A stretch of 64,000 nucleotides of DNA. Origin: Devosia sp. GTDB taxonomy: Bacteria > Pseudomonadota > Alphaproteobacteria > Rhizobiales > Devosiaceae. Below are positions 1 to 8,452 of this stretch, piece after piece. Location: positions 496,001-560,000 of the forward strand of contig JADJPS010000017.1 of assembly GCA_016713105.1 (NCBI GenBank), given 5' to 3'. Numbering within the stretch: the stretch's first letter is position 1; each line of letters begins with the position of its first letter. Below the pieces are notes generated by a model. The model saw only the letters and a list, made by a program, of their open reading frames with translations, was not told the DNA's origin and did no database searches. Both the position numbers and the translations under genes were made by a program.

Positions 1-33
1 CGCGTGGCGCGGGCGCCGCCTGTGCCGGGGCTG

Positions 34-1686
34 CTACTCGATGCTGAGTTCGAGCCGTTCGCCGGCCACCACCGTGCCGCTGGCCTCGCGGTCGGCGCTG
101 CCGTCGGTGGGGCGCGCCACCACCACGTAGTCGCCGGCCGGCAGCACCAGGTCGAGCGCCCCGCCATAGCCATAGCCCATCGACCTGCGGTTGCCCTGGA
201 TGTCCGTCCTGGCCGAGAAGATCTCGACGAAGTCGCTGCCCGGGGCGGTGACGGCCATGACGCCGGCGCCGAGCAGCGCATTCACCTCGACCGCTTCGCC
301 CGAGACCGCCGTGAACGGGGTCTCCACCTCGGCGGCGCCCAGCCGGGTGACCAGCACATAGTCGCCCGGCGGCAGGCTGAAGCTCTGGTCGGGCCCGTAG
401 CTATAGCCAACCGACCTGCGGTTGCCCTGGATGTCCTTTCTGGCGGCGAACACCTCGACGAACACACCCGAGTCCTCGACCTTCATGCCTTCGACGAAAT
501 AGCCGTTCACCCTGGCGATGCCGATGCCGACCACCACGTCCCGGCTGACCCGCTCGCCCGCCTTGACCGGCACCGTGAGCAGCGCCTCGCCGGCGCCGAT
601 GGTCACCTTGACCTCGGTGTCGCCGGCCGGCACGAACAGGCGGGTCTCGCCATAGCTGGTGTCGTCCTCGCCATTGGGGAAGCGGCTGTAGACGGCCGCG
701 CTGCTGTCCGGCTCCGCCCCGTCGGCGGGCAGGGGACGGATGATGAGCTGGCCGGCATTCATGACGAAATAAGGGACCGCGAGCCCGGTCTCGGCCACCG
801 TCACCGGCTGCTCGACATGCGCGTAGCCGACGCTGGCGCGCAGCACGTAGTCGCCGGGATCGACCGAGGCCTTCCAGTCGATGCCGTAGTCGGTCGAGAG
901 GCGTTCCCCGGAGCCGCCGCCGGCAGCGGCGCGGTAGAGCTCCCAGGTCACGTCGAACTCGGCAATCCCGCCATTGCCGCCCTCGGCCAGCACCAGGTCC
1001 GGATCGAGGTTGAACGCGAGCGCCGCCGGCTCCGGTTGCGGCGCCGGCTCGGGCTCGGCGGGCGCGGCGACCTCCGCAACCGTTGTCGTCAGGGCCTCGG
1101 CCAGCGTCGCCTCGTCGCCCGCCGCGATGTACCTGCCGCCGGTGTTCTCGGCGAGGCAGGCGACCTGTTCACCCTCCTCGCGGGTCAGCCCGAAGCCGAC
1201 CACATGGGTAGTGAAGTCGAGGCCCTGGCTTTCCAGCTCCGAGGCGAGGGCGCAGGGGTCCGCCTCGCAGGTCTCGAGTCCGTCGGTGATCAGGATCACG
1301 GTCGCCTTGTCCTCGGTGTATCTGAGGCCTTCGGCGGCCTGGCGGACCGCGTCGGAGATCGGCGTCTTGCCCTTGGGGCTGATCGCCGCGGCCGCTGCGC
1401 TGATCGCCGGACCGGTTCCCGCCGCCGGTTCGACCAGCATCTCGATGTCGTCGCAGGCGCCCTTCTCGCGGTGGCCGTAGCTCATCAAGCCCAGTTCAAG
1501 CTCCACCGGCACGCCGGAAAGCACCCTGTCGAGGGTCTCGCGGGCGATCTCGATGCGCGCCTTGCCCTCGATCTGGGCCCACATCGAGCCCGACCCGTCG
1601 AGGATGATGATGGCCCGATCGGCGGCGGCGGCCGGAACCGCAACCCCCAGGGCTATGGCAGCGACGGCAACCAGGGTTCGCAACAT
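34..1686 (-). CDS. Secreted VWA-domain protein with duplicated C-terminal domain
   Basis: 550 residues. An N-terminal signal peptide (hydrophobic residues 4-20, cleavage near the AAAA run at 19-22) implies export. A von Willebrand factor A domain follows at about 24-210, with the metal-dependent adhesion motif DGSGS at 30-34, a Thr in GKTPIS near 108 and ITDG near 133-136, so a divalent metal site is intact. After a Pro/Glu/Ala linker (PEPAPQPEPA) come beta-rich repeats. Two copies share the string DIQGNRRS followed by GY.YG (about 424-440 and 498-514), a tandem duplication. The start is supported by GGAGGG seven bases upstream of the ATG. The specific role is unknown; VWA proteins of this kind usually mediate protein-protein contacts in the envelope. 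It is the last gene of a minus-strand group that includes CHASE2 and FecR proteins. Confidence 0.88.
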   Translation of the reverse strand: MLRTLVAVAAIALGVAVPAAAADRAIIILDGSGSMWAQIEGKARIEIARETLDRVLSGVPVELELGLMSYGHREKGACDDIEMLVEPAAGTGPAISAAAAAISPKGKTPISDAVRQAAEGLRYTEDKATVILITDGLETCEADPCALASELESQGLDFTTHVVGFGLTREEGEQVACLAENTGGRYIAAGDEATLAEALTTTVAEVAAPAEPEPAPQPEPAALAFNLDPDLVLAEGGNGGIAEFDVTWELYRAAAGGGSGERLSTDYGIDWKASVDPGDYVLRASVGYAHVEQPVTVAETGLAVPYFVMNAGQLIIRPLPADGAEPDSSAAVYSRFPNGEDDTSYGETRLFVPAGDTEVKVTIGAGEALLTVPVKAGERVSRDVVVGIGIARVNGYFVEGMKVEDSGVFVEVFAARKDIQGNRRSVGYSYGPDQSFSLPPGDYVLVTRLGAAEVETPFTAVSGEAVEVNALLGAGVMAVTAPGSDFVEIFSARTDIQGNRRSMGYGYGGALDLVLPAGDYVVVARPTDGSADREASGTVVAGERLELSIE

Positions 1687-1874
1687 GACTGGACCCTCCC
1701 TCTGTGCATGTTCGCAGCAAGGCTAGACCAGAGTTCCTGAAGCGCAGATGAACCAGCGCCGTTCTACCAGCAATAACCAAGGCTTAACGCTGTCCGGCAA
1801 CCACCACCGGGGCCGGGTGCGCCCGGGCCGGCCGACCTCGATGGTGCGGCCGGCGGGTGGTGGGTGGCGCGCGA

Positions 1875-4235
1875 TCAGGGGCGGAACGGTATGCTGCAGC
1901 CGACCTGCCCGGCCTGTGCTCCCACCCGGCAGCGTTCGAGCAGGGCGACGATCTCCTCGCCCGGCATCGGCCTGCCGAACAGATAACCCTGGCCGACATC
2001 GCAACCCAGCCGCGTCAGCAGGTCGCGCTGGAACTCGGTCTCCACACCCTCGCAGACGGTGAGCTTGCCCAGGCGTTGCGCCAGGTCGGTGACCGCGCGG
2101 ATGATGGCGGCCTGCGACGAATCGGCGGTAAGGCCGCGCGTGAACGTCTGGTCGATCTTGAGCTTGTCGAACGGAAAGTCCGCCAGATAGCTCAGCGCCG
2201 AGTATCCGCTGCCGAAATCGTCGATGGCGATGCCGATGCCGTGCCGCCTCAGCTCGGCGATCGTCGCCGCCACCCGGCCGCTACGGTCGACAAGCAGGCT
2301 TTCGGTGATCTCAATGTCGAGCCGCCCGGGTGGGAGCCCCGAGCCGCCAAGCGCCGCTGCGACTGCGGCCCCCACGTCGGAGACTTGCAACTGCACGGCA
2401 GAAATGTTGACCGCCAGCTTGCCGGTCCAGTTCCAGCCGGCCACGATACGGCACGCCTCCTGCAGCACGAAGCCGCCGATCGGCACGATCAGGCCGGTCT
2501 CCTCGGCCAGGGGGATGAAGTCGGCCGGCGAAACAGCGCCCAGTTCCGGATCCTCCCAGCGCACCAGCGCTTCCACACCGACCAGTTCACCATCGCTGAG
2601 CCGCACCTGCGGCTGGAACACCACGGAAAGGGCGCCACTGGCCAGTGCCTGCCGAAGACCGGCATCGATCTTGCGGCGACGGCTGATCGCCTGCTCGAGG
2701 GCATCGGTGTAGGCAAGGACGCCGCGCAGGTGGTCGCGTCGCGCCTCGTCGAGCGCCATTTCGACTCTCTGCAGCAGCCGCTCGGCCGGATCGTCGCCGG
2801 TGACCGAGCCGATCGCCACGTCGACATGCACCGAGTGGCCCGGCAGGGCCAGCGCCGGCCGCAGCGCATTGCGGATCAGCGGCCCGAACGCAGCGAGCGC
2901 CGGACCATAAGCCGGACGTCCCAGCGCTACTGCGAAGATGTCGCGCTCGATCAGCGCCAGCTCGCCCAGCCGCAATTCGGCGAGGCGGTCGGCAATGATC
3001 CGCAGGGCCTCGTCATGGACGCCCTGGCCGAGTGCGCCGCGGACCTGTCCGAGCCGCAGGATGCCGATGGCGAGAAGCGTCGTTTCGCCCGACCGACCGT
3101 GGAGCGCCTCAATCAGGCCGCGACGCGACCTGAGGCCGGTGACCTCGTCATGTCGCGCCAGATAGGCGAGGCGGGCCTGGGCGCGCTGCCGGGCCGCGAA
3201 CTCGACGAGGAACGCGTCCAGCAGGCGCAAGGCCAGCAGGAACAGCACGGCAATGTGGAAGCTGGCCGTCGACAGCATCACGCCCGCCTCTGCCTTGAGC
3301 AGCAGCGCGGCGCCCTCCATGCCCAGCATGACCAGTGCCGCGGCGGGCACGGCGGGTCCCAGTTTCAGCCGACGGCCGAGCGGCGCAAAGCCGATGGCGA
3401 GCAGAAGTGCGGTGGCGAGGCCGGGCCAGGGCCCCCAGTTGCGCATCGGCTGGCCGGCCTTCAGCGTTTCGGCCGCCAGCGCCTGGATCAGCGGCCCGGC
3501 GAGGTAGCCGAATCGCGGCACGGCGAACTGGTCCCGCAACTCGATCGCACTGGCCCCGATGATGGCCTGCCGTCCCGCGACGGTTTCGGCCGCAACCCGC
3601 CCGTCCACAAGGTCGGCAACCGAGACCCGGGCGATGCTGTGCGGATCGATACCGTAGTCGATCAGGACGTCGGCGGTGCGTGGCGGTTGACCGGCCAGTG
3701 CCGCCGCCAGCGACGGCAGGATGCCACCATCGACGGCAAGCCCGAGCGGCACGCGGTCGACGAGACCCTGCGTGTCGGTTCCGACGTTGACGATGACCGG
3801 CACCGCTTCGGCGAGGAAGGGGGCAATCGGCTGGTTGAGCACGATGCGTCCGCTGGCGCCGTCCGGCTGCTCGAAGGCGGCGAGATAGGTGAAGCCGCCG
3901 GCCCGGTTGAGCGCCGCGGTGAAGGCGGCATCGGCCGCATCGCTCGAGCGGGTGCTGAAGTCGATGTCGAAGGCGACGTCGCGCGCGCCAAGCTCCATGA
4001 GCCGATCGAGAACCTCGGCATGCACGTCGCGTGGCCAGGGCCAGACGCCGATCCGCGCCAGGCTCGAACTGTCGATGTCGACGAACAGCAGGTCGGTGCT
4101 CGCCGCCCGGTTGGTAAGGCTGTACCGGATGTCGGCAAGGATCCGGTCGAGCGATGCGTAGATGCCGGTCGCAGCAACGAGGAACACTGCTGCGACGAGC
4201 GCCGCGGCAACAAGAGACCGAACTAGCGCCGCCAC
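1875..4235 (-). CDS. CHASE2-GGDEF(degenerate)-EAL membrane sensor, likely c-di-GMP phosphodiesterase
   Basis: 786 residues with a GTG start. One N-terminal membrane helix (about 6-26) leads into a periplasmic CHASE2 sensor domain (with FVDIDSSSLARIG and PWPRDVHAEVLDRL), followed by further hydrophobic helices at about 275-350. The GGDEF domain is degenerate: the region that should read GGDEF reads ERDIFAV, so diguanylate cyclase activity is not expected. The C-terminal EAL domain keeps the catalytic set: VEALVRW, NISAVQL, EITES, DDFGSGYS, KLKIDQ and EGVET. It should therefore hydrolyse cyclic di-GMP in response to a periplasmic signal. The gap to the Hsp70-like gene upstream is 62 bases and to the VWA gene downstream 188 bases, all on the same strand. 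The ligand cannot be read from sequence. Confidence 0.9.
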   Translation of the reverse strand: MAALVRSLVAAALVAAVFLVAATGIYASLDRILADIRYSLTNRAASTDLLFVDIDSSSLARIGVWPWPRDVHAEVLDRLMELGARDVAFDIDFSTRSSDAADAAFTAALNRAGGFTYLAAFEQPDGASGRIVLNQPIAPFLAEAVPVIVNVGTDTQGLVDRVPLGLAVDGGILPSLAAALAGQPPRTADVLIDYGIDPHSIARVSVADLVDGRVAAETVAGRQAIIGASAIELRDQFAVPRFGYLAGPLIQALAAETLKAGQPMRNWGPWPGLATALLLAIGFAPLGRRLKLGPAVPAAALVMLGMEGAALLLKAEAGVMLSTASFHIAVLFLLALRLLDAFLVEFAARQRAQARLAYLARHDEVTGLRSRRGLIEALHGRSGETTLLAIGILRLGQVRGALGQGVHDEALRIIADRLAELRLGELALIERDIFAVALGRPAYGPALAAFGPLIRNALRPALALPGHSVHVDVAIGSVTGDDPAERLLQRVEMALDEARRDHLRGVLAYTDALEQAISRRRKIDAGLRQALASGALSVVFQPQVRLSDGELVGVEALVRWEDPELGAVSPADFIPLAEETGLIVPIGGFVLQEACRIVAGWNWTGKLAVNISAVQLQVSDVGAAVAAALGGSGLPPGRLDIEITESLLVDRSGRVAATIAELRRHGIGIAIDDFGSGYSALSYLADFPFDKLKIDQTFTRGLTADSSQAAIIRAVTDLAQRLGKLTVCEGVETEFQRDLLTRLGCDVGQGYLFGRPMPGEEIVALLERCRVGAQAGQVGCSIPFRP

Positions 4236-4297
4236 ACCGGACCCCCGCCCCAGGCTTGATTGGCGCCCATCCTAGCCGGATGCGCCTTCGCGAACCG

Positions 4298-5557
4298 TTA
4301 ACCGAAGCGGCGCGCCGCCTCGAGCGCGAGCCCCAGCCCGACACTGCCGAAGGCATCGGTCTCGACCACCCGGGCTTCGGGCAGCAGCCGGCGCAGCAGG
4401 TTGCCCACCGCCGGCACGCGGGTCGAGCCGCCGGTGAGGATGAGCGTATCGATGCGACCGGCGGAGATGCCGGCTGCCGACAGTGTCGCCGCGATGGTTG
4501 CAGCAATTGCCGCCAATGGCCCGGCAAGGGCGGCGTCGAGGTCCTCCATGCCGATCGGGGTGGCGAGCATGACGTCCCGCATCGAGAAGCGGAATTCGGT
4601 GCGTGGCGCCTCGCTCAGCGCGATCTTGGCCTCCTCGACCCGTCCGGCCAGTCGGTGGCCCTGCCGCTCCTCGACCAGCGCCACCAGCCGCGCCACGAGA
4701 TCGGGGAACCGTGCCTCCCTGAGCGTCGAGTGGAGTTCGCCGAGGGTCTTCTGGTTGTACAGCCGGTTGATGCGGTGCCAGGTGGCGAAGTCGTAGTAGG
4801 GTGCCGAGGGCAGCGGGCGTTTGCCGTCGGCGGTTTCGGTGCCGTAGCCGAGGAGCGGCGTCACCGTTCCGAGCGGCAGGAGGCGGTGGAAATCGGTCCC
4901 GCGCACGTGCACGCCGGCGGTCGACAGCAGGTCGGGCCGTCGGTCGGCGGCACAGGCCCGTTCGGGGGAGAGGCGGATGACGGTAAAGTCCGAGGTGCCG
5001 CCGCCGATATCGGCGACCAGCGCCAGTTCTTCCCCCGCCACCTGCTGTTCGTAGTCGAGCGCTGCAGCGATGGGCTCGAACTGGAACTCGACATGGCGGT
5101 AGCCGAGCGCGCGGACCGCGCCTTCCAGCTGGCGCTGCGCCTCGGCATCGGCGCGTGCGTCGTCGTCGACGAACTGTACGGGGCGCCCGCAGACAATATC
5201 GGTGAGCGGCTCGCCATGGGCGGCCTCGGCGCGCCGCTTGAGCTCGCCGAGGAAGGTGCCGAGGATATCGGCAAAGGCCAGGGACTGGCGCTTCACCCGG
5301 GTGGCATCGGTGAACAGGGCCGTCCCGAGGACGGACTTGATGGAGCGCAGCAGCCGGCCATCGCCGCCGCCAACATACTCGCTGATGGCCTGCCGTCCGA
5401 AGTAGGTCCGATCGTCCTCGAAGGAAAAGAAGATCGCCGAGGGAATGGTCGGCCTGCCGTCCTCGAGCGGCAGGAGCTCCGGGGGCCGGTTGCCGGCGGC
5501 GACGGCGATGGTGGAGTTGGAGGTGCCGAAATCCATGCCGCAGTGGGTGTGCGTCAT
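4298..5557 (-). CDS. Hsp70 family protein (DnaK/YegD-like actin-fold ATPase)
   Basis: 419 residues from the ATG at 5557, which has GGAGG seven bases upstream; a longer frame exists to 5653 but its extra residues are low-complexity and run through a terminator hairpin. Actin/Hsp70-type ATPase motifs are clear: GMDFGTSNSTIAV at the N-terminus (phosphate 1), VADIGGGTSDFTV (phosphate 2) and LILTGGSTRVPAV near the C-terminus (adenosine). The protein ends soon after the nucleotide-binding domain, so the classical DnaK substrate-binding domain and lid are absent, as in the YegD-like group. Its client is unknown. It lies 62 bases upstream of the CHASE2-EAL gene and may be cotranscribed with it. Confidence 0.88.
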   Translation of the reverse strand: MTHTHCGMDFGTSNSTIAVAAGNRPPELLPLEDGRPTIPSAIFFSFEDDRTYFGRQAISEYVGGGDGRLLRSIKSVLGTALFTDATRVKRQSLAFADILGTFLGELKRRAEAAHGEPLTDIVCGRPVQFVDDDARADAEAQRQLEGAVRALGYRHVEFQFEPIAAALDYEQQVAGEELALVADIGGGTSDFTVIRLSPERACAADRRPDLLSTAGVHVRGTDFHRLLPLGTVTPLLGYGTETADGKRPLPSAPYYDFATWHRINRLYNQKTLGELHSTLREARFPDLVARLVALVEERQGHRLAGRVEEAKIALSEAPRTEFRFSMRDVMLATPIGMEDLDAALAGPLAAIAATIAATLSAAGISAGRIDTLILTGGSTRVPAVGNLLRRLLPEARVVETDAFGSVGLGLALEAARRFG

Positions 5558-5580
5558 CGTCGACCTCCGGTCTCGAAGCG

Positions 5581-5609
5581 AAAAGACAACGGCCGCCCGA
5601 AGGCGGCCG
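5581..5609 (-). terminator. Rho-independent terminator with TTCG tetraloop
   Basis: Read on the minus strand, an 8-bp perfect stem (CGGCCGCC/GGCGGCCG) closes a TTCG loop, an exceptionally stable tetraloop, and is followed by a T-rich tail (TTGTCTTTT). It lies downstream of the secreted protein gene ending at 5663 and just upstream of the Hsp70-like start, so it probably separates the two transcription units. Confidence 0.75.
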
Positions 5610-5662
5610 CTGCGCAGGGCGGCCTCTCTAGGAGGCCGGATCGCTGCCGTCAATAGGCGAGA

Positions 5663-6679
5663 TCAGGCGCCAAAGAAGGTCGAGGGCAGGATGCCGATCA
5701 GTGTCGAGAGCGAACGCACCACCTCGAGCGGCACATTGGTGCCGGTGAGGCTGCCGGACGCTTCCACCTTCATCGGCGTGGTGATCTTCTCGCCGTCGAC
5801 TTCGACCGTCACCATCGACGAGTTCTTCATGATGATCTGCCCGGTGATGCCGTCCACCGCCGCGAAGAGGTCGGCATTGAGGTCGGTCGAGGCAAACAGC
5901 GCGTCGTCGCCGATCAACTCGGTCGAGGGCAGCGTCAGCGTCAGGTCATACTGGGTCTGGCCGGCAATGCCGGGAGAATCGGTGAAGGGCATGTTGCCCT
6001 TCAGCTCGTAGGTCTTGCCGTCGCAATCGGCGCTCAGCGCCATGAACCACGAGTAGGTCTGGTAGGCGAACACCATGTTGCCCGACCAGATGCAGCCCTT
6101 GTCCGACGGCAGCCCGGCCCCCGGGATGAAGACCCGGTTGAGGTCGACGGTGTCGACGGCGCTGTTGATCGGGCCGGTGGTGTCGCCGGTGACCTTCTTC
6201 AGCACCGCCTGGGTGAGGCCGGCGGCCCCGGTCGATGTCAACTCGGGCTTGAGGTTGAGGGAGCCGGCGAACTTCTTGGTGTCGGACGGCACCTTGCCGA
6301 CCGCCAGGTAGTTGACGCTGAGCGCGGTCGCGTCGGTCAGACCGTCGGCGGCCACGGTGTACTGGCCGAGGTACTGGGTGCGGGGCAGCTGCTGCTTGTT
6401 GGCCGGGTTGATGATCGCGCCATTGCCACCCACGGCGCAGGCCTTGTCCTTGCGCACGATCAGCAGTTCGGTGCGGCCGGCGGTGCAATCGATCTCGAGG
6501 GTAGTGGCCACCTGTGCATCGGAGAGCGTGATGGTGAAGTGATCCTGCTTCTTGGGATCGCGCAGGGTCGGCATGTCGGCGATGGCCGCAAAGCTGACGA
6601 CGCTTGGGGGCGGCGTCTGCGCGGTGGAATAGGCGGTGAGGCCGAGCAGCGCGATGCCGGCGAGCGCAAGTCGATTCAT
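5663..6679 (-). CDS. Secreted protein of unknown family
   Basis: 338 residues from the ATG at 6679, chosen because GGAGGG stands directly upstream and because the residues after it form a signal peptide (hydrophobic residues 3-18, probable cleavage near AYSTAQ). The frame opens at 6736, but the first 19 extra residues do not look like a protein start. The mature chain is rich in Thr, Asp, Gly and Val, has four or five Cys residues, and has the look of a beta-rich periplasmic or secreted protein. I do not recognise a family and see no catalytic motif. It is followed by a strong terminator, so it is probably transcribed alone or with the FecR gene upstream. Confidence 0.72.
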   Translation of the reverse strand: MNRLALAGIALLGLTAYSTAQTPPPSVVSFAAIADMPTLRDPKKQDHFTITLSDAQVATTLEIDCTAGRTELLIVRKDKACAVGGNGAIINPANKQQLPRTQYLGQYTVAADGLTDATALSVNYLAVGKVPSDTKKFAGSLNLKPELTSTGAAGLTQAVLKKVTGDTTGPINSAVDTVDLNRVFIPGAGLPSDKGCIWSGNMVFAYQTYSWFMALSADCDGKTYELKGNMPFTDSPGIAGQTQYDLTLTLPSTELIGDDALFASTDLNADLFAAVDGITGQIIMKNSSMVTVEVDGEKITTPMKVEASGSLTGTNVPLEVVRSLSTLIGILPSTFFGA

Positions 6680-6972
6680 GGCTTCCCTCCAGGAAGTGTG
6701 GCGTTGGCGTCCAGTACGCGTGGCCCGCTGCGGCAAGGATACCCTACCTCACGGACTCACCGCCGGCCGCGTCGGAAGATACACTGCGCCACCGCAACTG
6801 AATAACGGCTGAACAGCTGGCTTCTGCTTTACTGCGCCCCGGCATCAATTTGATAACACTGGCCTCAGCGGGACCTCGGAGCGATCGCCGGACGGCAAGG
6901 GCATCGTCCCGAGCCTCGCCCGTCCCCGATGGCGAACCTTGCCGCAGCGAGGTCGTCCGGCGAACGGCACGG

Positions 6973-7701
6973 TCAGTGGCCACTGTTGCCGTTGCCGTTG
7001 TTGCCGTTGTTGCCGTTTGCGTGGCCATTTCCGTTGCCGCCGGCATTCGACTTGGCCTCGTTCGCGGCCTTGGCGGCGGCGGCTGTCGCCTGGCCGTGGG
7101 CATTGGCGCCGCTGCTGAAGCCGACCGCCTTGCCGTTCCTGTCAAGGACTGCCGGCAGGTCCCCGGCGCCCGCGACCGTCAGGTCGCCGTCGCCATCGAC
7201 CCGGGCCGACTGGCCCTTCGTCACCAGAGCGCTGAGACCGCTCTTGCTGGACACCGCGACCTGACCGCGGTCGACCTCGACCTTGCTGCCGGTCCTGCTC
7301 ACCCTGACGGTGAAGTGCGTGCCCTTGACCACGGCGGCGAGGAACGGAGTCCGCACCGCGAAATGCCTGACGTTGCGGACCTCGGCCTCCACCTCGACCG
7401 CGCCGTAGTACTGCTCGACGATGGTGAAGCGCTGCCCATCCCTGTCGCGGATGATGGCGAGCGAGTTGGGGAGCAGTTCGACTGTCTCCCTGCCGCGGGT
7501 CAGGGCGATGCGGCCGCCGGCGCGGGTGCGGATCTCGGTGCCGTCGGGCAGCACGTCACCCCGTTCGACCGGCGTCCAGGCGCCCGATAGATGCGCATCG
7601 ACCGGTCCGCGCAACTTGGTCACAAGCCAATCGTCCGCAATGGCCGATATCGGCAGCAATGCCAGAACGATGAGGAACGCAGCAAGCACGGGGTGGCGCA
7701 T
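6973..7701 (-). CDS. Secreted FecR-domain protein with Asn-Gly repeat tail
   Basis: 242 residues from the ATG at 7701 (GGAGGG upstream); the frame is open for nine codons further but these lack start signals. A signal peptide covers about 1-23. A FecR-type domain follows, with the typical pattern GDVLPDGTEIRTRAGGRIAL, a strand-rich middle and TPFLAAVVKGTHFTVRV. The last 30 or so residues are a low-complexity Gly/Asn run built of GNGN and NGNNGN units, encoded by a tandem GCCGTTGTT-like DNA repeat read on the opposite strand. FecR-domain proteins of this secreted type are often encoded near CHASE2 sensors in alphaproteobacteria, and a CHASE2 gene lies about 3 kb downstream on the same strand. 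It is not a TonB-linked anti-sigma factor: there is no HTH or sigma gene beside it. Confidence 0.85.
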   Translation of the reverse strand: MRHPVLAAFLIVLALLPISAIADDWLVTKLRGPVDAHLSGAWTPVERGDVLPDGTEIRTRAGGRIALTRGRETVELLPNSLAIIRDRDGQRFTIVEQYYGAVEVEAEVRNVRHFAVRTPFLAAVVKGTHFTVRVSRTGSKVEVDRGQVAVSSKSGLSALVTKGQSARVDGDGDLTVAGAGDLPAVLDRNGKAVGFSSGANAHGQATAAAAKAANEAKSNAGGNGNGHANGNNGNNGNGNSGH

Positions 7702-7886
7702 CGGACCCTCCTGGGTACCAGTTGCCAAATGCTGTAGCTGTCGGCCGTTCAGCGTCCCTTGTCAGGCTCGATACAATTTTACCGGTCACGCGAATCTCCC
7801 GGGCCCGATGTCGCCCACTCGGGGGTTTGTCTTGTCGCACCCGCCGGGTACAGTCCCGGACACCACAGGTTTCCCCGGGGAGCAGG

Positions 7887-8345
7887 ATGAGCATCCGAGT
7901 GAGCGAGGCCGGTTTCGATCCCGGCGCGGAGGCCAATGCGTTCATCGCCGCGGCGCGGGACGCCGGGGCGGCAGTCACGTTCACCGGCCTGGTGCGCTCG
8001 CCGCCTGACGCAACGGTGGAGACCCTGACGCTCGAGTGCTACCCCGAACTGGCGGTGGCGCAGATCGACAAGGCGATCGAACAGGCGTCCGCACGGTTCG
8101 GTCTGCTGAAGGCCGCGGTCATTCACCGCTACGGTACCCTGCTGCCGGGCGAGCCGATCGTTCAGGTCATGACGCTGGCCGCGCACCGCGCCGCAGCCTT
8201 CGCGGCCGCCGAATTCCTCATGGACTACCTCAAGACCGACGCCCCGTTCTGGAAGAAGGAAGCCGCCGGCGGCGGCGAGCGCTGGGTCGAGTCCCGCGAG
8301 GCCGACGAAGCGGCGCGGCGGAGATGGACGACCGGCAGCGATTGA
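7887..8345 (+). CDS. moaE: Molybdopterin synthase catalytic subunit MoaE
   Basis: 152 residues. MoaE, with the sulfur carrier MoaD, converts cyclic pyranopterin monophosphate to molybdopterin in molybdenum cofactor synthesis. Family features seen: VTFTGLVRSP near the N-terminus, LECYPELA, HRYGTLLPGEPIV, and the catalytic Lys region LKTDAPFWKKE near the C-terminus. The length is normal for the family. The ATG at 7887 is preceded by GGGGAGCAGG; the frame upstream is open but unconvincing. No moaD or other cofactor gene lies beside it. It stands between a divergent FecR gene and the redox cluster, and whether it is cotranscribed with the latter is unclear. Confidence 0.93.
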   Translation: MSIRVSEAGFDPGAEANAFIAAARDAGAAVTFTGLVRSPPDATVETLTLECYPELAVAQIDKAIEQASARFGLLKAAVIHRYGTLLPGEPIVQVMTLAAHRAAAFAAAEFLMDYLKTDAPFWKKEAAGGGERWVESREADEAARRRWTTGSD

Positions 8346-8452
8346 CGGACGGCCGGATGGCAGCGCCGCGGCGCCTGGCGGATGGGCATGACACAGATCA
8401 AGAGACGCAGCTCGCGACGGCAATAATGTGCCGGGGCTGTGGAGGACCGCCC

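Noticed and set aside
4..1740. 578-residue plus-strand frame
   Set aside because: Antisense shadow of the VWA gene; rich in His, Arg and Gly with no domain, while the minus strand has a signal peptide and VWA motifs.
1857..4226. 789-residue plus-strand frame
   Set aside because: Shadow of the CHASE2-EAL gene caused by high GC; low-complexity Arg/Gln/His composition.
7722..7886. Longer moaE start at 7722
   Set aside because: The extra 55 residues are not MoaE-like and cover the divergent promoter; the ATG at 7887 has a ribosome site and the family N-terminus.
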